A DNA stretch of 64,000 bases, taken from contig NZ_BNBM01000013.1 of NCBI RefSeq assembly GCF_014655715.1, forward strand, positions 155,854 through 219,853. The letters run 5' to 3'. A program made the position numbers and the translations under genes. The notes under the pieces were generated by a model, which was given only the letters and a program-made list of their open reading frames with translations, made no database searches and had not been told where the DNA came from. Shown piece by piece: positions 51,373-60,159 of this stretch. This DNA comes from Streptomyces lanatus (GTDB lineage Bacteria; Actinomycetota; Actinomycetes; Streptomycetales; Streptomycetaceae). Each line of letters opens with the position of its first letter. Position 1 is the first letter of the stretch.

Positions 51373-51473
51373 GACTGATCAGTCGCCCGATGAGGGACCG
51401 ACGCACCAGTACGACACCGGAACGGACGCACGAATGCACTCGCCCGGAGCACGGCCGAGGTCGCCCGTGCGGC

Positions 51474-54400
51474 TCAGCGGCGGCGCACCAGGGGGAACGG
51501 CAGGGTCTCGCGGATCGTCAGGCCGGTGAGGAACATGACCAGTCGGTCGACGCCGATGCCGAGGCCGCCGGTGGGCGGCATGGCGTATTCGAGGGCGTCG
51601 AGGAATTCCTCGTCGAGTTCCATGGCCTCGGGGTCCCCGCCCGCGGCGAGCAGGGACTGGGCGGTGAGGCGGCGGCGCTGCTCGACGGGGTCGGTGAGCT
51701 CGGAGTAGGCGGTGCCCAGTTCGGTGCCGAAGGCGACGAGGTCCCAGCGTTCGGCGAGCCGGGGGTCCACCCGGTGCTGGCGGGTGAGCGGGGAGACGTC
51801 GGTCGGGAAGTCCTTGTAGAAGGTGGGCAGCCGGGTCTTCTCCTCGACCAGGCGCTCGTACATCTCCAGGACGATGTCGCCGTGGCCGTCGTCGGCGACG
51901 TACGGCACGCCCACGCGGTCGCAGTGCCGGTGCAGCCGGAGCAGTTCGGTGTCGGGGTCGATCTCCTCGCCGAGCACCTCGGAGATCGCGCCGTACACCG
52001 TCTTGACCGGCCACTGCCCGGAGATGTCGTACTCCTCGCCGTCCTTGTGGGCGACCGGTGAGCCGTAGGCGGCGGTCGCGGCGCCCTGGATCAGTTCGCG
52101 GACGAGGTCGAGCATCACGTCGTAGTCGGCGTACGCCTGGTAGGCCTCCAGGATCGTGAACTCGGGGTTGTGCTTGTAGTCGACGCCCTCGTTGCGGAAG
52201 GTGCGGCCCATCTCGAAGACCTTCTCGACGCCTCCGACGCACAGCCGTTTCAGATACAGCTCGGGGGCGATGCGCAGATAGAGGTCGAGGTCGTAGGCGT
52301 TGATGTGGGTGGTGAAGGGGCGGGCGTTGGCGCCGCCGTGGATCTGCTGCAGTACCGGTGTCTCGACCTCCAGGAAGCCGCGCTCCAGCAGGCCCTGGCG
52401 CACGGCCTGTACGGCGGTGGAGCGGGCGCGGACGACGTCGCGGGCGGCGGGGCTGGAGATCAGGTCGAGATAGCGCATACGGACCTTGGCCTCGGGGTCG
52501 GCGAGGCCGCGGCGTTTGTCGGGCAGGGGGCGCAGGCATTTGCCGATGAGCTGCCAGGAGGTGACGAAGACGGTGGGTTCGCCCTTGTCGCTGGCGCCGG
52601 CCTTGCCGGTGGCGCTGATGAGGTCGCCGATGTCGGTGTCGGCGGTGAAGCGGTCGAGGGCGGGGCCGGAGTCGGCCCGGGTGAGGGCGAGTTGGTGGTC
52701 GCCGGTCCAGTCGCGCAGGACGGCGAAGACGATGCCGCCGAAGTCGCGGACCAGCATGATCCGCCCTGCGACGGTGACCTGCTCGCCCGCGCGGATGTCG
52801 GCGAGGGTGTGGGTGCGGGGCGGGATGCCGACCGGGTAGGGGTCGACGCCCTCGGTGCGCAGTCGGTCGAGGGTGTGGTGCCGGATGCGGACCTGCTCGG
52901 GCAGGCCCGCATCCGGCCCGGCCGCCCCGGCCTCGTCCCCTCCTTCGAGGCCGAGCGCCGCCAGCGAGGGCAGTCCTTCGGTGGTCGCGGGGCGGGGCCC
53001 GGTTCTCGGGTGCCCCTTTCTGCGGAGCTTGTGCAGGGACGGTACGGAGACGAATCCCTCGGCGATGCCGGACGCCATGCCGATACGGGCGAGGGAGGCG
53101 GCCTCGCCGTAGCAGATGAAGCGGGGGAACCACTGGGGGTCGTACTTGGCGTTGGAGCGGTAGAGGGCCTCCAGCTGCCACCACTTGGAGAAGAACAGCA
53201 GCAGGCGCCGCCACAGCCGCAGCACGGGTCCGGCGCCGATGCGGGCGCCCTCCTCGAAGACCGAGCGGAAGACGGCGAAGTTCAGCGAGATCCTGCGGAT
53301 GCCCAGCTTCGGGGCGACCGCGCACACCTCGGCGACCATGAACTCCATGACGCCGTTGGGGGCGCCCCGGTCACGGCGCATCAGGTCCAGGGAGATGCCC
53401 TCCCGGCCCCAGGGCACGAAGGACAGCACGGCGAGCAGCTGATTGTCCTCGCCGAGGGCCTCCACGAGGAGGCAGTCGCCGTCGGCGGGATCGCCGAGGC
53501 GGTCCAGGGCCATGGAGAAGCCGCGTTCGGTCTCGGTGTCGCGCCAGGCGTCGGCCTTGCGGATCACCTCCTCCATCTCGGCCTCGCTGAGGGTGGAATG
53601 GCGTCGGATACGGCAATGAGCACCCGTACGGCGGACGCGGTGGACGGCCTGCCGGGTCACCCGCATGTCGCGGCCGTCGAGGTCGAAGTCCTGCGGTCGC
53701 AGGATCGCCTCGTCGCCGAGTTGGAGGGCGCCGAGTCCGGAGCGTGCGTAGGCGGTGGCGCCGTCCTCGGAGGCGCCCATCGCGGCGGGCACCCAGGCGT
53801 AACGGCGGGCCAGGTCCAGCCAGACGGCGATGGCGTGCGGCCAGGCCTCCCGGTCGCCGACCGGGTCACCGCTGGCGAGGCACACGCCGGCCTCGACGCG
53901 GTAGGTGACGGCGGCCTTGCCGCTGGGTGAGAAGACGACGGCCTTGTCGCGCCGGGTGGCGAAGTAGCCGAGGGAGTCGCCCTCGCCGTAGGCCTTCAGC
54001 AGCGCGCGGATGCGGGCCTCCTCGTCGTCGTGCAGGGCGGCCTCCATGCGCTGTGAGCGGAAGAGGGTCGCGGCGGCGTTGAGGAGGGCGAGCGCGCCGA
54101 AGAGGCCGAGCAGGAAGTACAGGGGGCGCGGCGGCCGTCCGTCGTAGGTGGCGCCGGAGACGAGGCCGCCGCAGACCCGGTCGGCGGCCCACGCCAGGCG
54201 CTGGCTCTGCGGCAGCGTGCCGGGGAACAGTTCGACGAGCCCCCAGCCGGCCAGGATGCCGATGACGAGGCCGACGGCGAGGACACCGAGGGCTCTTCGT
54301 ACGGCGCCGTGGCGGGAGGCGGCGTAGAACTCGCCGCGGGCCACGATCAGCAGGGCGAGGGCGAGGGCGCACACGATGAGGGAGGGGACGGAGTCGGCGT

Positions 54401-54752
54401 AGTCGCCGACGACCGTGCCGAGGATGTCGGTCAGGACGAGCAGGCCCAGATAGACGACGACCAGCCACCAGGCGATCTTCTTGCGGGCGGCCGTCGCGGC
54501 GGCGAGCAGGAACAGGAATACGGCGTAGGCGAGGTTGGCGCTGACGGGAACGATGGTCTCGTCGAGGGCGTTCACGACCGGGCGCAGGCCGCGGCGCAGC
54601 GGGGGGATGAACGCGAGCAGGACGCAGAGCAGTCCGAGGGCGCCGAAGAAGGTCGCGAAACCCTCCGGCACCCTGCTCATCAGGCCGTGTCCGGGCGGCC
54701 GTACCGGGCCCGTGGCGTCCTTGTCCCGTACGGCCTCCACGGTGGCACTCAT
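51474..54752 (-). CDS. lysX: Bifunctional lysylphosphatidylglycerol synthetase / lysyl-tRNA synthetase LysX
   Basis: About 1092 residues. N-terminal membrane region (about seven helices, residues 20-230), a DUF2156/MprF-type lysyltransferase domain (about 240-560, with GVMEFMVAEVCAVAPKLGI), then OB-fold and class II aminoacyl-tRNA synthetase domains (VRARSTAVQAVRQGLLERGF; FEMGRTFRNEGVDYKHNPEF; GIGVDRLVMFLTGLTIRETL). Attaches Lys to phosphatidylglycerol, giving resistance to cationic peptides. ATG 54752 is chosen over an upstream frame start at 54860 that would run into the divergent universal stress gene. Confidence 0.93.
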   Translation of the reverse strand: MSATVEAVRDKDATGPVRPPGHGLMSRVPEGFATFFGALGLLCVLLAFIPPLRRGLRPVVNALDETIVPVSANLAYAVFLFLLAAATAARKKIAWWLVVVYLGLLVLTDILGTVVGDYADSVPSLIVCALALALLIVARGEFYAASRHGAVRRALGVLAVGLVIGILAGWGLVELFPGTLPQSQRLAWAADRVCGGLVSGATYDGRPPRPLYFLLGLFGALALLNAAATLFRSQRMEAALHDDEEARIRALLKAYGEGDSLGYFATRRDKAVVFSPSGKAAVTYRVEAGVCLASGDPVGDREAWPHAIAVWLDLARRYAWVPAAMGASEDGATAYARSGLGALQLGDEAILRPQDFDLDGRDMRVTRQAVHRVRRTGAHCRIRRHSTLSEAEMEEVIRKADAWRDTETERGFSMALDRLGDPADGDCLLVEALGEDNQLLAVLSFVPWGREGISLDLMRRDRGAPNGVMEFMVAEVCAVAPKLGIRRISLNFAVFRSVFEEGARIGAGPVLRLWRRLLLFFSKWWQLEALYRSNAKYDPQWFPRFICYGEAASLARIGMASGIAEGFVSVPSLHKLRRKGHPRTGPRPATTEGLPSLAALGLEGGDEAGAAGPDAGLPEQVRIRHHTLDRLRTEGVDPYPVGIPPRTHTLADIRAGEQVTVAGRIMLVRDFGGIVFAVLRDWTGDHQLALTRADSGPALDRFTADTDIGDLISATGKAGASDKGEPTVFVTSWQLIGKCLRPLPDKRRGLADPEAKVRMRYLDLISSPAARDVVRARSTAVQAVRQGLLERGFLEVETPVLQQIHGGANARPFTTHINAYDLDLYLRIAPELYLKRLCVGGVEKVFEMGRTFRNEGVDYKHNPEFTILEAYQAYADYDVMLDLVRELIQGAATAAYGSPVAHKDGEEYDISGQWPVKTVYGAISEVLGEEIDPDTELLRLHRHCDRVGVPYVADDGHGDIVLEMYERLVEEKTRLPTFYKDFPTDVSPLTRQHRVDPRLAERWDLVAFGTELGTAYSELTDPVEQRRRLTAQSLLAAGGDPEAMELDEEFLDALEYAMPPTGGLGIGVDRLVMFLTGLTIRETLPFPLVRRR

Positions 54753-54764
54753 GTTCCGACTGTA

Positions 54765-54825
54765 GGAAGCCCCACGCCTCCTCGCCCGTCGAGCGTCCCG
54801 GCCGACGGGCGGACCTGGGGCTTCC
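54765..54825. promoter_or_regulatory. Nested inverted repeats between lysX and the universal stress gene
   Basis: GGAAGCCCC (54765-54773) and GGGGCTTCC (54817-54825) enclose CGCCCGTC (54783-54790) and GACGGGCG (54804-54811), all exact. The whole 87-base divergent gap is thus nearly one large dyad. Possible paired operator sites for a shared regulator. Confidence 0.5.
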
Positions 54826-54839
54826 GATAGCCTCCTGCC

Positions 54840-55301
54840 GTGACGGAACAGCACGCGCACCGGTTCGAACGGGGCACGGACGGACCCAAGGTCATCGTGG
54901 TCGGGGTGGACGGCTCCGACTCCTCATTGCGCGCGGCGGCGTACGCCGGTGGCCTGGCGCGACGGCAGAAGGCTCTGCTCGCCGTCGTGTACGTGCAGCC
55001 GGTGATGACGGCGGGCGCGGCGCTCGGGGCGCCGGTCGCGGAGACGACCAATGAGATCGCCGAGGATCTGATCACCCAGATCCGGGACGCCACCGAGCGG
55101 CAGAAGGGGATATTCGACGTCCGCTGGGAGTTCCACACCTTCCAGGGCGACCCCTACAACGGCCTGGTGAAGGCGGCCGACGACCTCAAGGCGGACGCCG
55201 TGGTGGTGGGCGCCTCGGAGCAGGCCGGGCACCGGATCGTCGGTTCGGTGGCGATTCGGTTGGTGAAGGCGGGGCGGTGGCCGGTGACGGTGGTGCCGTA
55301 G
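54840..55301 (+). CDS. Universal stress protein (UspA family)
   Basis: 153 residues: KVIVVGVDGSDSSLRAAAYA at the start (ATP-binding Asp and Ser), and a C-terminal VVVGASEQAGHRIVGSVAIR with the G-2x-G-9x-G(S/T)-like nucleotide motif. Cytoplasmic ATP-binding stress protein. GTG start without an obvious ribosome site and with a -10-like GATAGCC nearby, so it may be leaderless. Divergent from lysX. Confidence 0.88.
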   Translation: MTEQHAHRFERGTDGPKVIVVGVDGSDSSLRAAAYAGGLARRQKALLAVVYVQPVMTAGAALGAPVAETTNEIAEDLITQIRDATERQKGIFDVRWEFHTFQGDPYNGLVKAADDLKADAVVVGASEQAGHRIVGSVAIRLVKAGRWPVTVVP

Positions 55302-55310
55302 CCACCGGCG

Positions 55311-56138
55311 TCACAGGGTCCGTAGGAAGTCGAGCAGGAGTTCGTTGAAGGCCTCGGGCTTCTCCAGGCTCGGGAAGTGTCCGGTGTCCTCGATGGTCAC
55401 CGACCGGCCGTTTCGTACGCCGCGGACGAGCCGTTCGGCCATGTCGATGCCGTCGGCCGCGTCGAGCGCGCCATGGATGGCGAGTACGGGTACGTCGATC
55501 TCCGGCACCCGGCTCCAGGGGTCGGCGAGCCACACGTGCCAGTCCTTCTCGCCGAGGGTGTGCTTGCCGACCGTGTGCGTCGCCATCTCCCGCATCCTGC
55601 GCACGGCCTCGGGGTCCACCTGATCCACGGTGCGATGCGGGCCGGACACGTTCTTGGCGAAGGTCTCGACCCAGCCGGCGACATCACCGGCGCCCAGCAG
55701 GCGTTGCGACTCCGCGGCCCGCTCCCGGGTCCATGGGTCGGTGTACTCGAACGCGCTGGTCCCGGCGCCGCTCACGACCACCGCGCGCACCAGCTCGGGG
55801 TACTCGAGGGCGGTGTCGGTGGCGACCGCCGCGCCCATGCACGCACCGACCAGGACGGCGGGTCCGGCGTCGAGATGGCGCAGCAGGGCGCCGAGGTCGT
55901 CGGCCCAGCGGTACGGCCGGCTCGCGTTGGCGGAGAAGCCGAAGCCGCGCACGTCGACCGCGATGACACGGTGTCCGGCGGAGACCAGGGCCGGTATCTG
56001 GTCGTCGAAGAAGCGGTGGTCGACCCATCCCGGGTGGACCAGGACCACAAGGTCCCCGGCCCCGGCGTCGCGGTAGGCGAGGTCGCCGTCGGCGGAGGCG
56101 AAGAAACACAGATCCGAAGCTTTCGTCGCTGTCGTCAT
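55311..56138 (-). CDS. Alpha/beta hydrolase with a cysteine in the nucleophile position
   Basis: 275 residues. Oxyanion segment LVHPGWVDHRFF, nucleophile elbow VGACMGAA with Cys100 where most family members have Ser, Asp226 in HGALDAADG and His254 in EDTGHFPS. A Cys-Asp-His triad is known from dienelactone hydrolase, so lactone or thioester substrates are possible. The gene is divergent from a MarR regulator with two 15-bp repeats between them, so it is probably repressed by that protein and induced by its substrate. Confidence 0.87.
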   Translation of the reverse strand: MTTATKASDLCFFASADGDLAYRDAGAGDLVVLVHPGWVDHRFFDDQIPALVSAGHRVIAVDVRGFGFSANASRPYRWADDLGALLRHLDAGPAVLVGACMGAAVATDTALEYPELVRAVVVSGAGTSAFEYTDPWTRERAAESQRLLGAGDVAGWVETFAKNVSGPHRTVDQVDPEAVRRMREMATHTVGKHTLGEKDWHVWLADPWSRVPEIDVPVLAIHGALDAADGIDMAERLVRGVRNGRSVTIEDTGHFPSLEKPEAFNELLLDFLRTL

Positions 56139-56186
56139 GACAACCAAGGTGTCATTTTCGGCGAGATTTGGCAACCAGGGTGTCAT
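56137..56186. promoter_or_regulatory. Two operator repeats between the hydrolase and MarR genes
   Basis: CAACCAAGGTGTCAT (56141-56155) and CAACCAGGGTGTCAT (56172-56186) differ at one base and are 31 bases apart, about three helical turns. The first is also part of a dyad ATGACA-N7-TGTCAT (56137-56155). Together they overlap both start regions, typical of a MarR-regulated divergent promoter. Confidence 0.7.
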
Positions 56187-56195
56187 GATGGCCCC

Positions 56196-56669
56196 GTGAA
56201 CGACTCCGACAAGCCCCTCTCCCCCGACGATCTCGGCGACCGGGTCAGCGAGGTGTTCGATCTGATCGGCGCGCTCTACCGACGCGGCCTGCGCAAGCTC
56301 GAGCAGGCCGAAGCGGTCGAGGGGGTGTCCGTCGGTGTGCGCTCGGTGCTGGTGCTGCTGCACAGGTACGGGCCCATGACGGTGCCTCAGATGGCCCGGG
56401 TGATGGCGCTGACCCGGCAGTTCGTGCAGCGCATGGTCAATGACGCGGCGGCGAGGGACTGGGTCGAGGCCATCCCCAACCCCGCGCACCAGCGGTCCTC
56501 GCTGATCCGGATCACCGGCGACGGCGAGGCCGTCATCACCGCGATCCTCGCGCGCGAACACGCCCTGAACCGGCAGGTCGGCGGCGAGCTGACCGAGGCC
56601 GAGCTCCGGGCGTGCGTGCGCGTGCTGAAGCAGATGCTGAAGACCTTCGACCACGGCGACCCGTACTGA
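56196..56669 (+). CDS. MarR-family transcriptional regulator
   Basis: 157 residues: winged helix around VRSVLVLLHRYGPMTVPQMA then ALTRQFVQRMVNDAAARDW, with the wing in NPAHQRSSLIRITGDGEAV. GTG start. MarR proteins repress neighbouring genes until a small aromatic or lipid-like ligand binds. Two repeats in the 57-base gap to the hydrolase gene are the likely binding sites. Confidence 0.9.
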   Translation: MNDSDKPLSPDDLGDRVSEVFDLIGALYRRGLRKLEQAEAVEGVSVGVRSVLVLLHRYGPMTVPQMARVMALTRQFVQRMVNDAAARDWVEAIPNPAHQRSSLIRITGDGEAVITAILAREHALNRQVGGELTEAELRACVRVLKQMLKTFDHGDPY

Positions 56670-56670
56670 C

Positions 56671-57816
56671 CTACTTCCCCATGACGAGCCCGTCGTCCGC
56701 CGCGCCCCGGCTCAGCACGACCTCCCGGATCCGGTCCCGCTCGCCCTGCAGTTCGGCGCCCTTGGCGATGGCCCGGTTGAGGTCGAGCACCCGCCCCGCG
56801 TCGATGTCGAACATCTGCGGCACGAACTCGGCCTTCTTCACCTCCCAGCGCTCACCCGCCCGCTCCGGCGGGGCGAAGGTGAAACGGGCGAGGGTGGACT
56901 GGTTGCCGCGCGGGTCCTGCACGCCCTGGTCGTTGTACATCGGGCCGGCGACCTGGTCGCCCATGCCGTAGACCACCCAGGTGCCGTTCACCTTCTCGTA
57001 GGCCTGCGGGACATGGGCGTGGGTGCCGAGGATCAGGTCGATGTCGGGGCGTTTGCCGGAGTGGGCGGCGGTCAGGTCACGGGCCAGGTCCACCTGGTCC
57101 TCGTCGGGCGCGTCCTGCCATTCGGTGCCCCAGTGCATCGACACGACGACCACGTCGGCGCCCCCCTTCCGGGCGGCCCGGGCGTCGGCCACGATCTTCT
57201 TCCGGTCGATCATGTTGACCGCCCAGGGCTGGCCCGGCGGAAGCGGGAAGCCGTTGACGCCATAGGTGTACGCGAGATGCGCGACCTTGGCGCCGCCCGC
57301 GCGCAGCACCGTCACACTGCGCGCCTCCCCCGCGGTGCGGGCCGTTCCCGCGTGCCGCACCTTCGCCTGATCGAGGGCGTTCAGCGTGCGCAGGATGCCG
57401 GCGGCGCCGTCGTCGAGGCTGTGGTTGGAGGCGGTGGAGCAGCCGTCGTAGCCGGTGGCGGCGAGGCCCCGGGCCACTTCGGGCGGGGACTTGAAGAGGG
57501 GGTAGCCCGTGTAGTCGCCGTTCTCGCCGTAGATGGTCTCCATGTGACACAGCGCCAGATCTGCCCGCGAGACCACGGGGCGCACGCCGGCGAACATCGG
57601 GCGGAAGTCGTACCCCTTGCCGCCCGCGTCGAAGCGGGCGCGATCGATGATCGAGGTGTGCGGGAGGACGTCGCCGGAGGCGACGAGGGTGAAGTCGCGG
57701 GACCCGGCGGAGGGGGCCGGGTGTCCCGAGGCCTCGCGGTTGTGGGCCTGGCAGGCGGCTCCTGCGACGAGGACAGCCGCGGCAGCAATGGCCACAAGCC
57801 GACTGCGTGCGATCAT
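56671..57816 (-). CDS. CapA-family (PgsA-like metallophosphatase) lipoprotein
   Basis: 381 residues. Signal with lipobox VAGAAC at the N-terminus. CapA/metallophos motifs: LVASGDVLPHTSI, STASNHSLDDGAAG, VVVSMHWGTEWQ and LILGTHAHVPQAYEK. Related to poly-gamma-glutamate synthesis protein CapA, but without the other cap genes here the role is unclear; probably a surface phosphoesterase-fold protein. ATG 57816 has GGGGTGAG upstream. Convergent with the MarR gene, stops 1 base apart. Confidence 0.9.
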   Translation of the reverse strand: MIARSRLVAIAAAAVLVAGAACQAHNREASGHPAPSAGSRDFTLVASGDVLPHTSIIDRARFDAGGKGYDFRPMFAGVRPVVSRADLALCHMETIYGENGDYTGYPLFKSPPEVARGLAATGYDGCSTASNHSLDDGAAGILRTLNALDQAKVRHAGTARTAGEARSVTVLRAGGAKVAHLAYTYGVNGFPLPPGQPWAVNMIDRKKIVADARAARKGGADVVVVSMHWGTEWQDAPDEDQVDLARDLTAAHSGKRPDIDLILGTHAHVPQAYEKVNGTWVVYGMGDQVAGPMYNDQGVQDPRGNQSTLARFTFAPPERAGERWEVKKAEFVPQMFDIDAGRVLDLNRAIAKGAELQGERDRIREVVLSRGAADDGLVMGK

Positions 57817-57834
57817 CAGCTCACCCCTTGTGGT

Positions 57835-57844
57835 CGTATATACG
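57835..57844. promoter_or_regulatory. CGTATATACG palindrome in the capA-like promoter region
   Basis: A 10-base perfect palindrome, AT-rich for this genome, 19-28 bases upstream of the CapA-like start. Either the -10 region itself (TATATA) or a small repressor site. Confidence 0.35.
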
Positions 57845-58029
57845 CACCAAAATAGGTACGAAATATGGCCCTCCCGCAAACAATCCGGCCGCTTCCGTTA
57901 GCCCGTCCGGCGCGCCCCGGCTTGCGGAGGCGACCGTTCACCGAACCGTTCGCCGACGCGATCGACCGTCCGCCGCAGATCCGTGCGCATGCCCTGTCCT
58001 GTGGCGGGCGCCTGCGATGCCATACGGCC

Positions 58030-58575
58030 ATGACGGCCGGAACCACGCTCACGAACGGGACGACCGCCGAGCACGAGCTCGCCGCACTGCAGCGGGAGCA
58101 CGGCCGGCCCCTCTTCGCGCTCCTGCTCCGGCTCTGCGACGGCGACCGGCAGCGCGCCGAGGACCTCGTGCAGGAGACGCTGGTGCGGGCCTGGCAGCAT
58201 CCCGAGGCCCTGCGCGCCGACGACTTCGACTCCGTACGGCCCTGGCTGATGACGGTCGGGCGACGGCTCGCGATCGACGCGCGGCGGGCGCGGCAGGCGC
58301 GGCCCGCGGAGGTCGGGGACGCGATCCTCGAGAATGCGCGGGTCATCTCCGACCACGCCGAGCGGGCCGCCGAGATGCTCGACGTCCGTGAGGCTGTGAA
58401 GACACTCACTCCGGAGCACCGTGAAGTCCTGGTGCTCGTGTACTTCCAAGGGGCGAGTGTTGCGGAGGCCGCGGAAACCCTTGGTATTCCGCCCGGTACG
58501 GTGAAGTCCCGCGCGTACTACGCACTGCGCGCACTGCGTCGGGTGCTTCCCGGATACGCGGCCGACCTGCGGTGA
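58030..58575 (+). CDS. ECF-subfamily RNA polymerase sigma factor
   Basis: About 181 residues with sigma-70 region 2 (LFALLLRLCDGDRQRAEDLV then QETLVRAWQHPEAL) and region 4 (LTPEHREVLVLVYFQGASVA then TLGIPPGTVKSRAYYALRAL). ATG 58030 is chosen because region 2 begins soon after; an upstream open frame to 57865 is not conserved in character. Its likely partner is the zinc-finger anti-sigma factor at 59389-60042, separated by one unknown gene. Confidence 0.92.
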   Translation: MTAGTTLTNGTTAEHELAALQREHGRPLFALLLRLCDGDRQRAEDLVQETLVRAWQHPEALRADDFDSVRPWLMTVGRRLAIDARRARQARPAEVGDAILENARVISDHAERAAEMLDVREAVKTLTPEHREVLVLVYFQGASVAEAAETLGIPPGTVKSRAYYALRALRRVLPGYAADLR

Positions 58576-58721
58576 AACCGAAGGCTTAGTCAAACCTCCG
58601 TAAAGCGCCTTGCTGAACACCCCGATTGAGTAATCGGCTGTCCTCATCCGTGTTCCGGATTGGGCAAGGGCCCAGGGCCCCGGGGTAGGGCGACGCACTC
58701 ACCGGAGGAAGGCAGGAAGGG

Positions 58722-59237
58722 ATGCTGCACAGAGGTCAGGAGAGCACGGACGGCACCGGTGGCGGTGAACTCACCGTCCCCATGGCGTGGTTGTACGCCG
58801 AGTACATCGCCGACGAGCTGCTCCGCACCGGCGACCTGATGCCGCCGACGTCCTTCGAGTTCCGTGCCGGGCGTGACGCCCTGGCGCTGACGATCTTCCT
58901 GTCCGACACCGACGGCGAGCTGTCCGGCATCCGGGTGGTCACCCAGCTGGAGACCTGGCTGTCGCTGACGGCCTACGACCAGCCGTGGCAGGACTGGGTG
59001 CGCGAGCGCATGGCGGGCCTGGCAGCCGAGGCGGCCGACTCCGGCGGGCCCGCGCCCGACCTGGAACTCGCCGAGGCGGCCTGGCGCTGGCTGCAGGAGA
59101 CCGAGCTGCTCGCGCCCGATCTGAACGCCGTGCCGGGCGGCGGTGCGCCGGGCGGGGAGGACGAGGGACCGAAGGTGTGGACACCGGCGTGGCAGCTGGG
59201 GCTGCCGCTCGGGCATCTCGCCATCCACCTTTTTTAA
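58722..59237 (+). CDS. Conserved hypothetical protein between sigma and anti-sigma genes
   Basis: 171 residues, acidic, soluble, no signal or membrane segment; I do not recognise a domain. MAWLYAEYIADELLRTGDLMPP and WRWLQETELLAPDLNAVPGGG are distinctive, with an alternating strand region (FRAGRDALALTIFLSDTDGEL) between. It sits in a plausible transcription unit with the ECF sigma factor and may take part in its control or be a target (inference). Confidence 0.7.
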   Translation: MLHRGQESTDGTGGGELTVPMAWLYAEYIADELLRTGDLMPPTSFEFRAGRDALALTIFLSDTDGELSGIRVVTQLETWLSLTAYDQPWQDWVRERMAGLAAEAADSGGPAPDLELAEAAWRWLQETELLAPDLNAVPGGGAPGGEDEGPKVWTPAWQLGLPLGHLAIHLF

Positions 59238-59388
59238 GTTCTTTTCTCCCCGGACCAATCCTCGGCACCGACGGCTCCGAATCCCTTGGTTGCGATTCTG
59301 TTTCGGCCTTGAGTGATTCGACTGCCTGGTGCGTACCAGTGGGCGCAAGGAGTAACACACCCCACACCCAACGGCACGAGGATTCGGC

Positions 59389-60042
59389 ATGAGGTCCCTG
59401 GAGAGGCATCGCGACGTCGCCGCGTACGCGCTCGGCGTGCTGAACGAGGCGGAGGCATTCCGCTTCGAGGACCACCTCATGGAGTGCGCGCGCTGCGCCG
59501 CACACGTGACCGAGTTCGGGCCCATCACCCGCCAGTTGATGCTGTACCGGCGGTCCACGCCCCGATTCGTGCACCCCATGACCAAGCCGGGCCCGCAGAT
59601 GCTCAACCGGCTGCTGGAAGCGGTGGCGATCCGCCACCGTGCGCGCCGCCGGCGCACGCTGTACGCCGTGGCCGCCTCGGTGGTCATCGCCCTCGCCGGA
59701 CCCGGCGTCGCGATCATGGCGAGCGGCGACGAGAAGGCCGCACAGGTCGTCCAGGCGACCGACGAACGGTCCGGGGTGTGGGCGCAGGTCACGACCGAGA
59801 ACCAGGCGTTCGGCAGCCAGGTGGAACTGAAGGTGAAGGACGGCGCGGGCCCGCGCCCCTGCCATCTGGTCGCCGTCGGCCGGGACGGTTCGGAGGAGAC
59901 GGTGACCAGTTGGTCCGCCGCTCACCACGACGCCCGTGAGAACACGATGACCGGCGCGTCGGGGATGCACTCCGACGAGATCGTGCGCTACGAGGTGCGC
60001 ACGGCGAACGGGGAGCACCTGGTGACGCTCAAGCCCCGGTGA
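59389..60042 (+). CDS. Membrane anti-sigma factor with zinc finger (zf-HC2)
   Basis: 217 residues. The N-terminal ZAS motif lies in RDVAAYALGVLNEAEAFRFE then DHLMECARCAAHV (H-x3-C-x2-C). One membrane helix (TLYAVAASVVIALAGPGVAIM, about residues 88-108) is followed by an extracellular RskA-like domain. Expected to hold the ECF sigma factor of 58030-58575 until a signal releases it. Confidence 0.9.
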   Translation: MRSLERHRDVAAYALGVLNEAEAFRFEDHLMECARCAAHVTEFGPITRQLMLYRRSTPRFVHPMTKPGPQMLNRLLEAVAIRHRARRRRTLYAVAASVVIALAGPGVAIMASGDEKAAQVVQATDERSGVWAQVTTENQAFGSQVELKVKDGAGPRPCHLVAVGRDGSEETVTSWSAAHHDARENTMTGASGMHSDEIVRYEVRTANGEHLVTLKPR

Positions 60043-60159
60043 CACGCATGTTGAACGGTGAAATACCGTCAGTCGGCGCCGGGCCAACGAAGTTGCCGCG
60101 CCGCTGTGATCAGCACAGACTGGAGACGAGGACGTGAAGCCACCGAAGGGGCTGACCCG

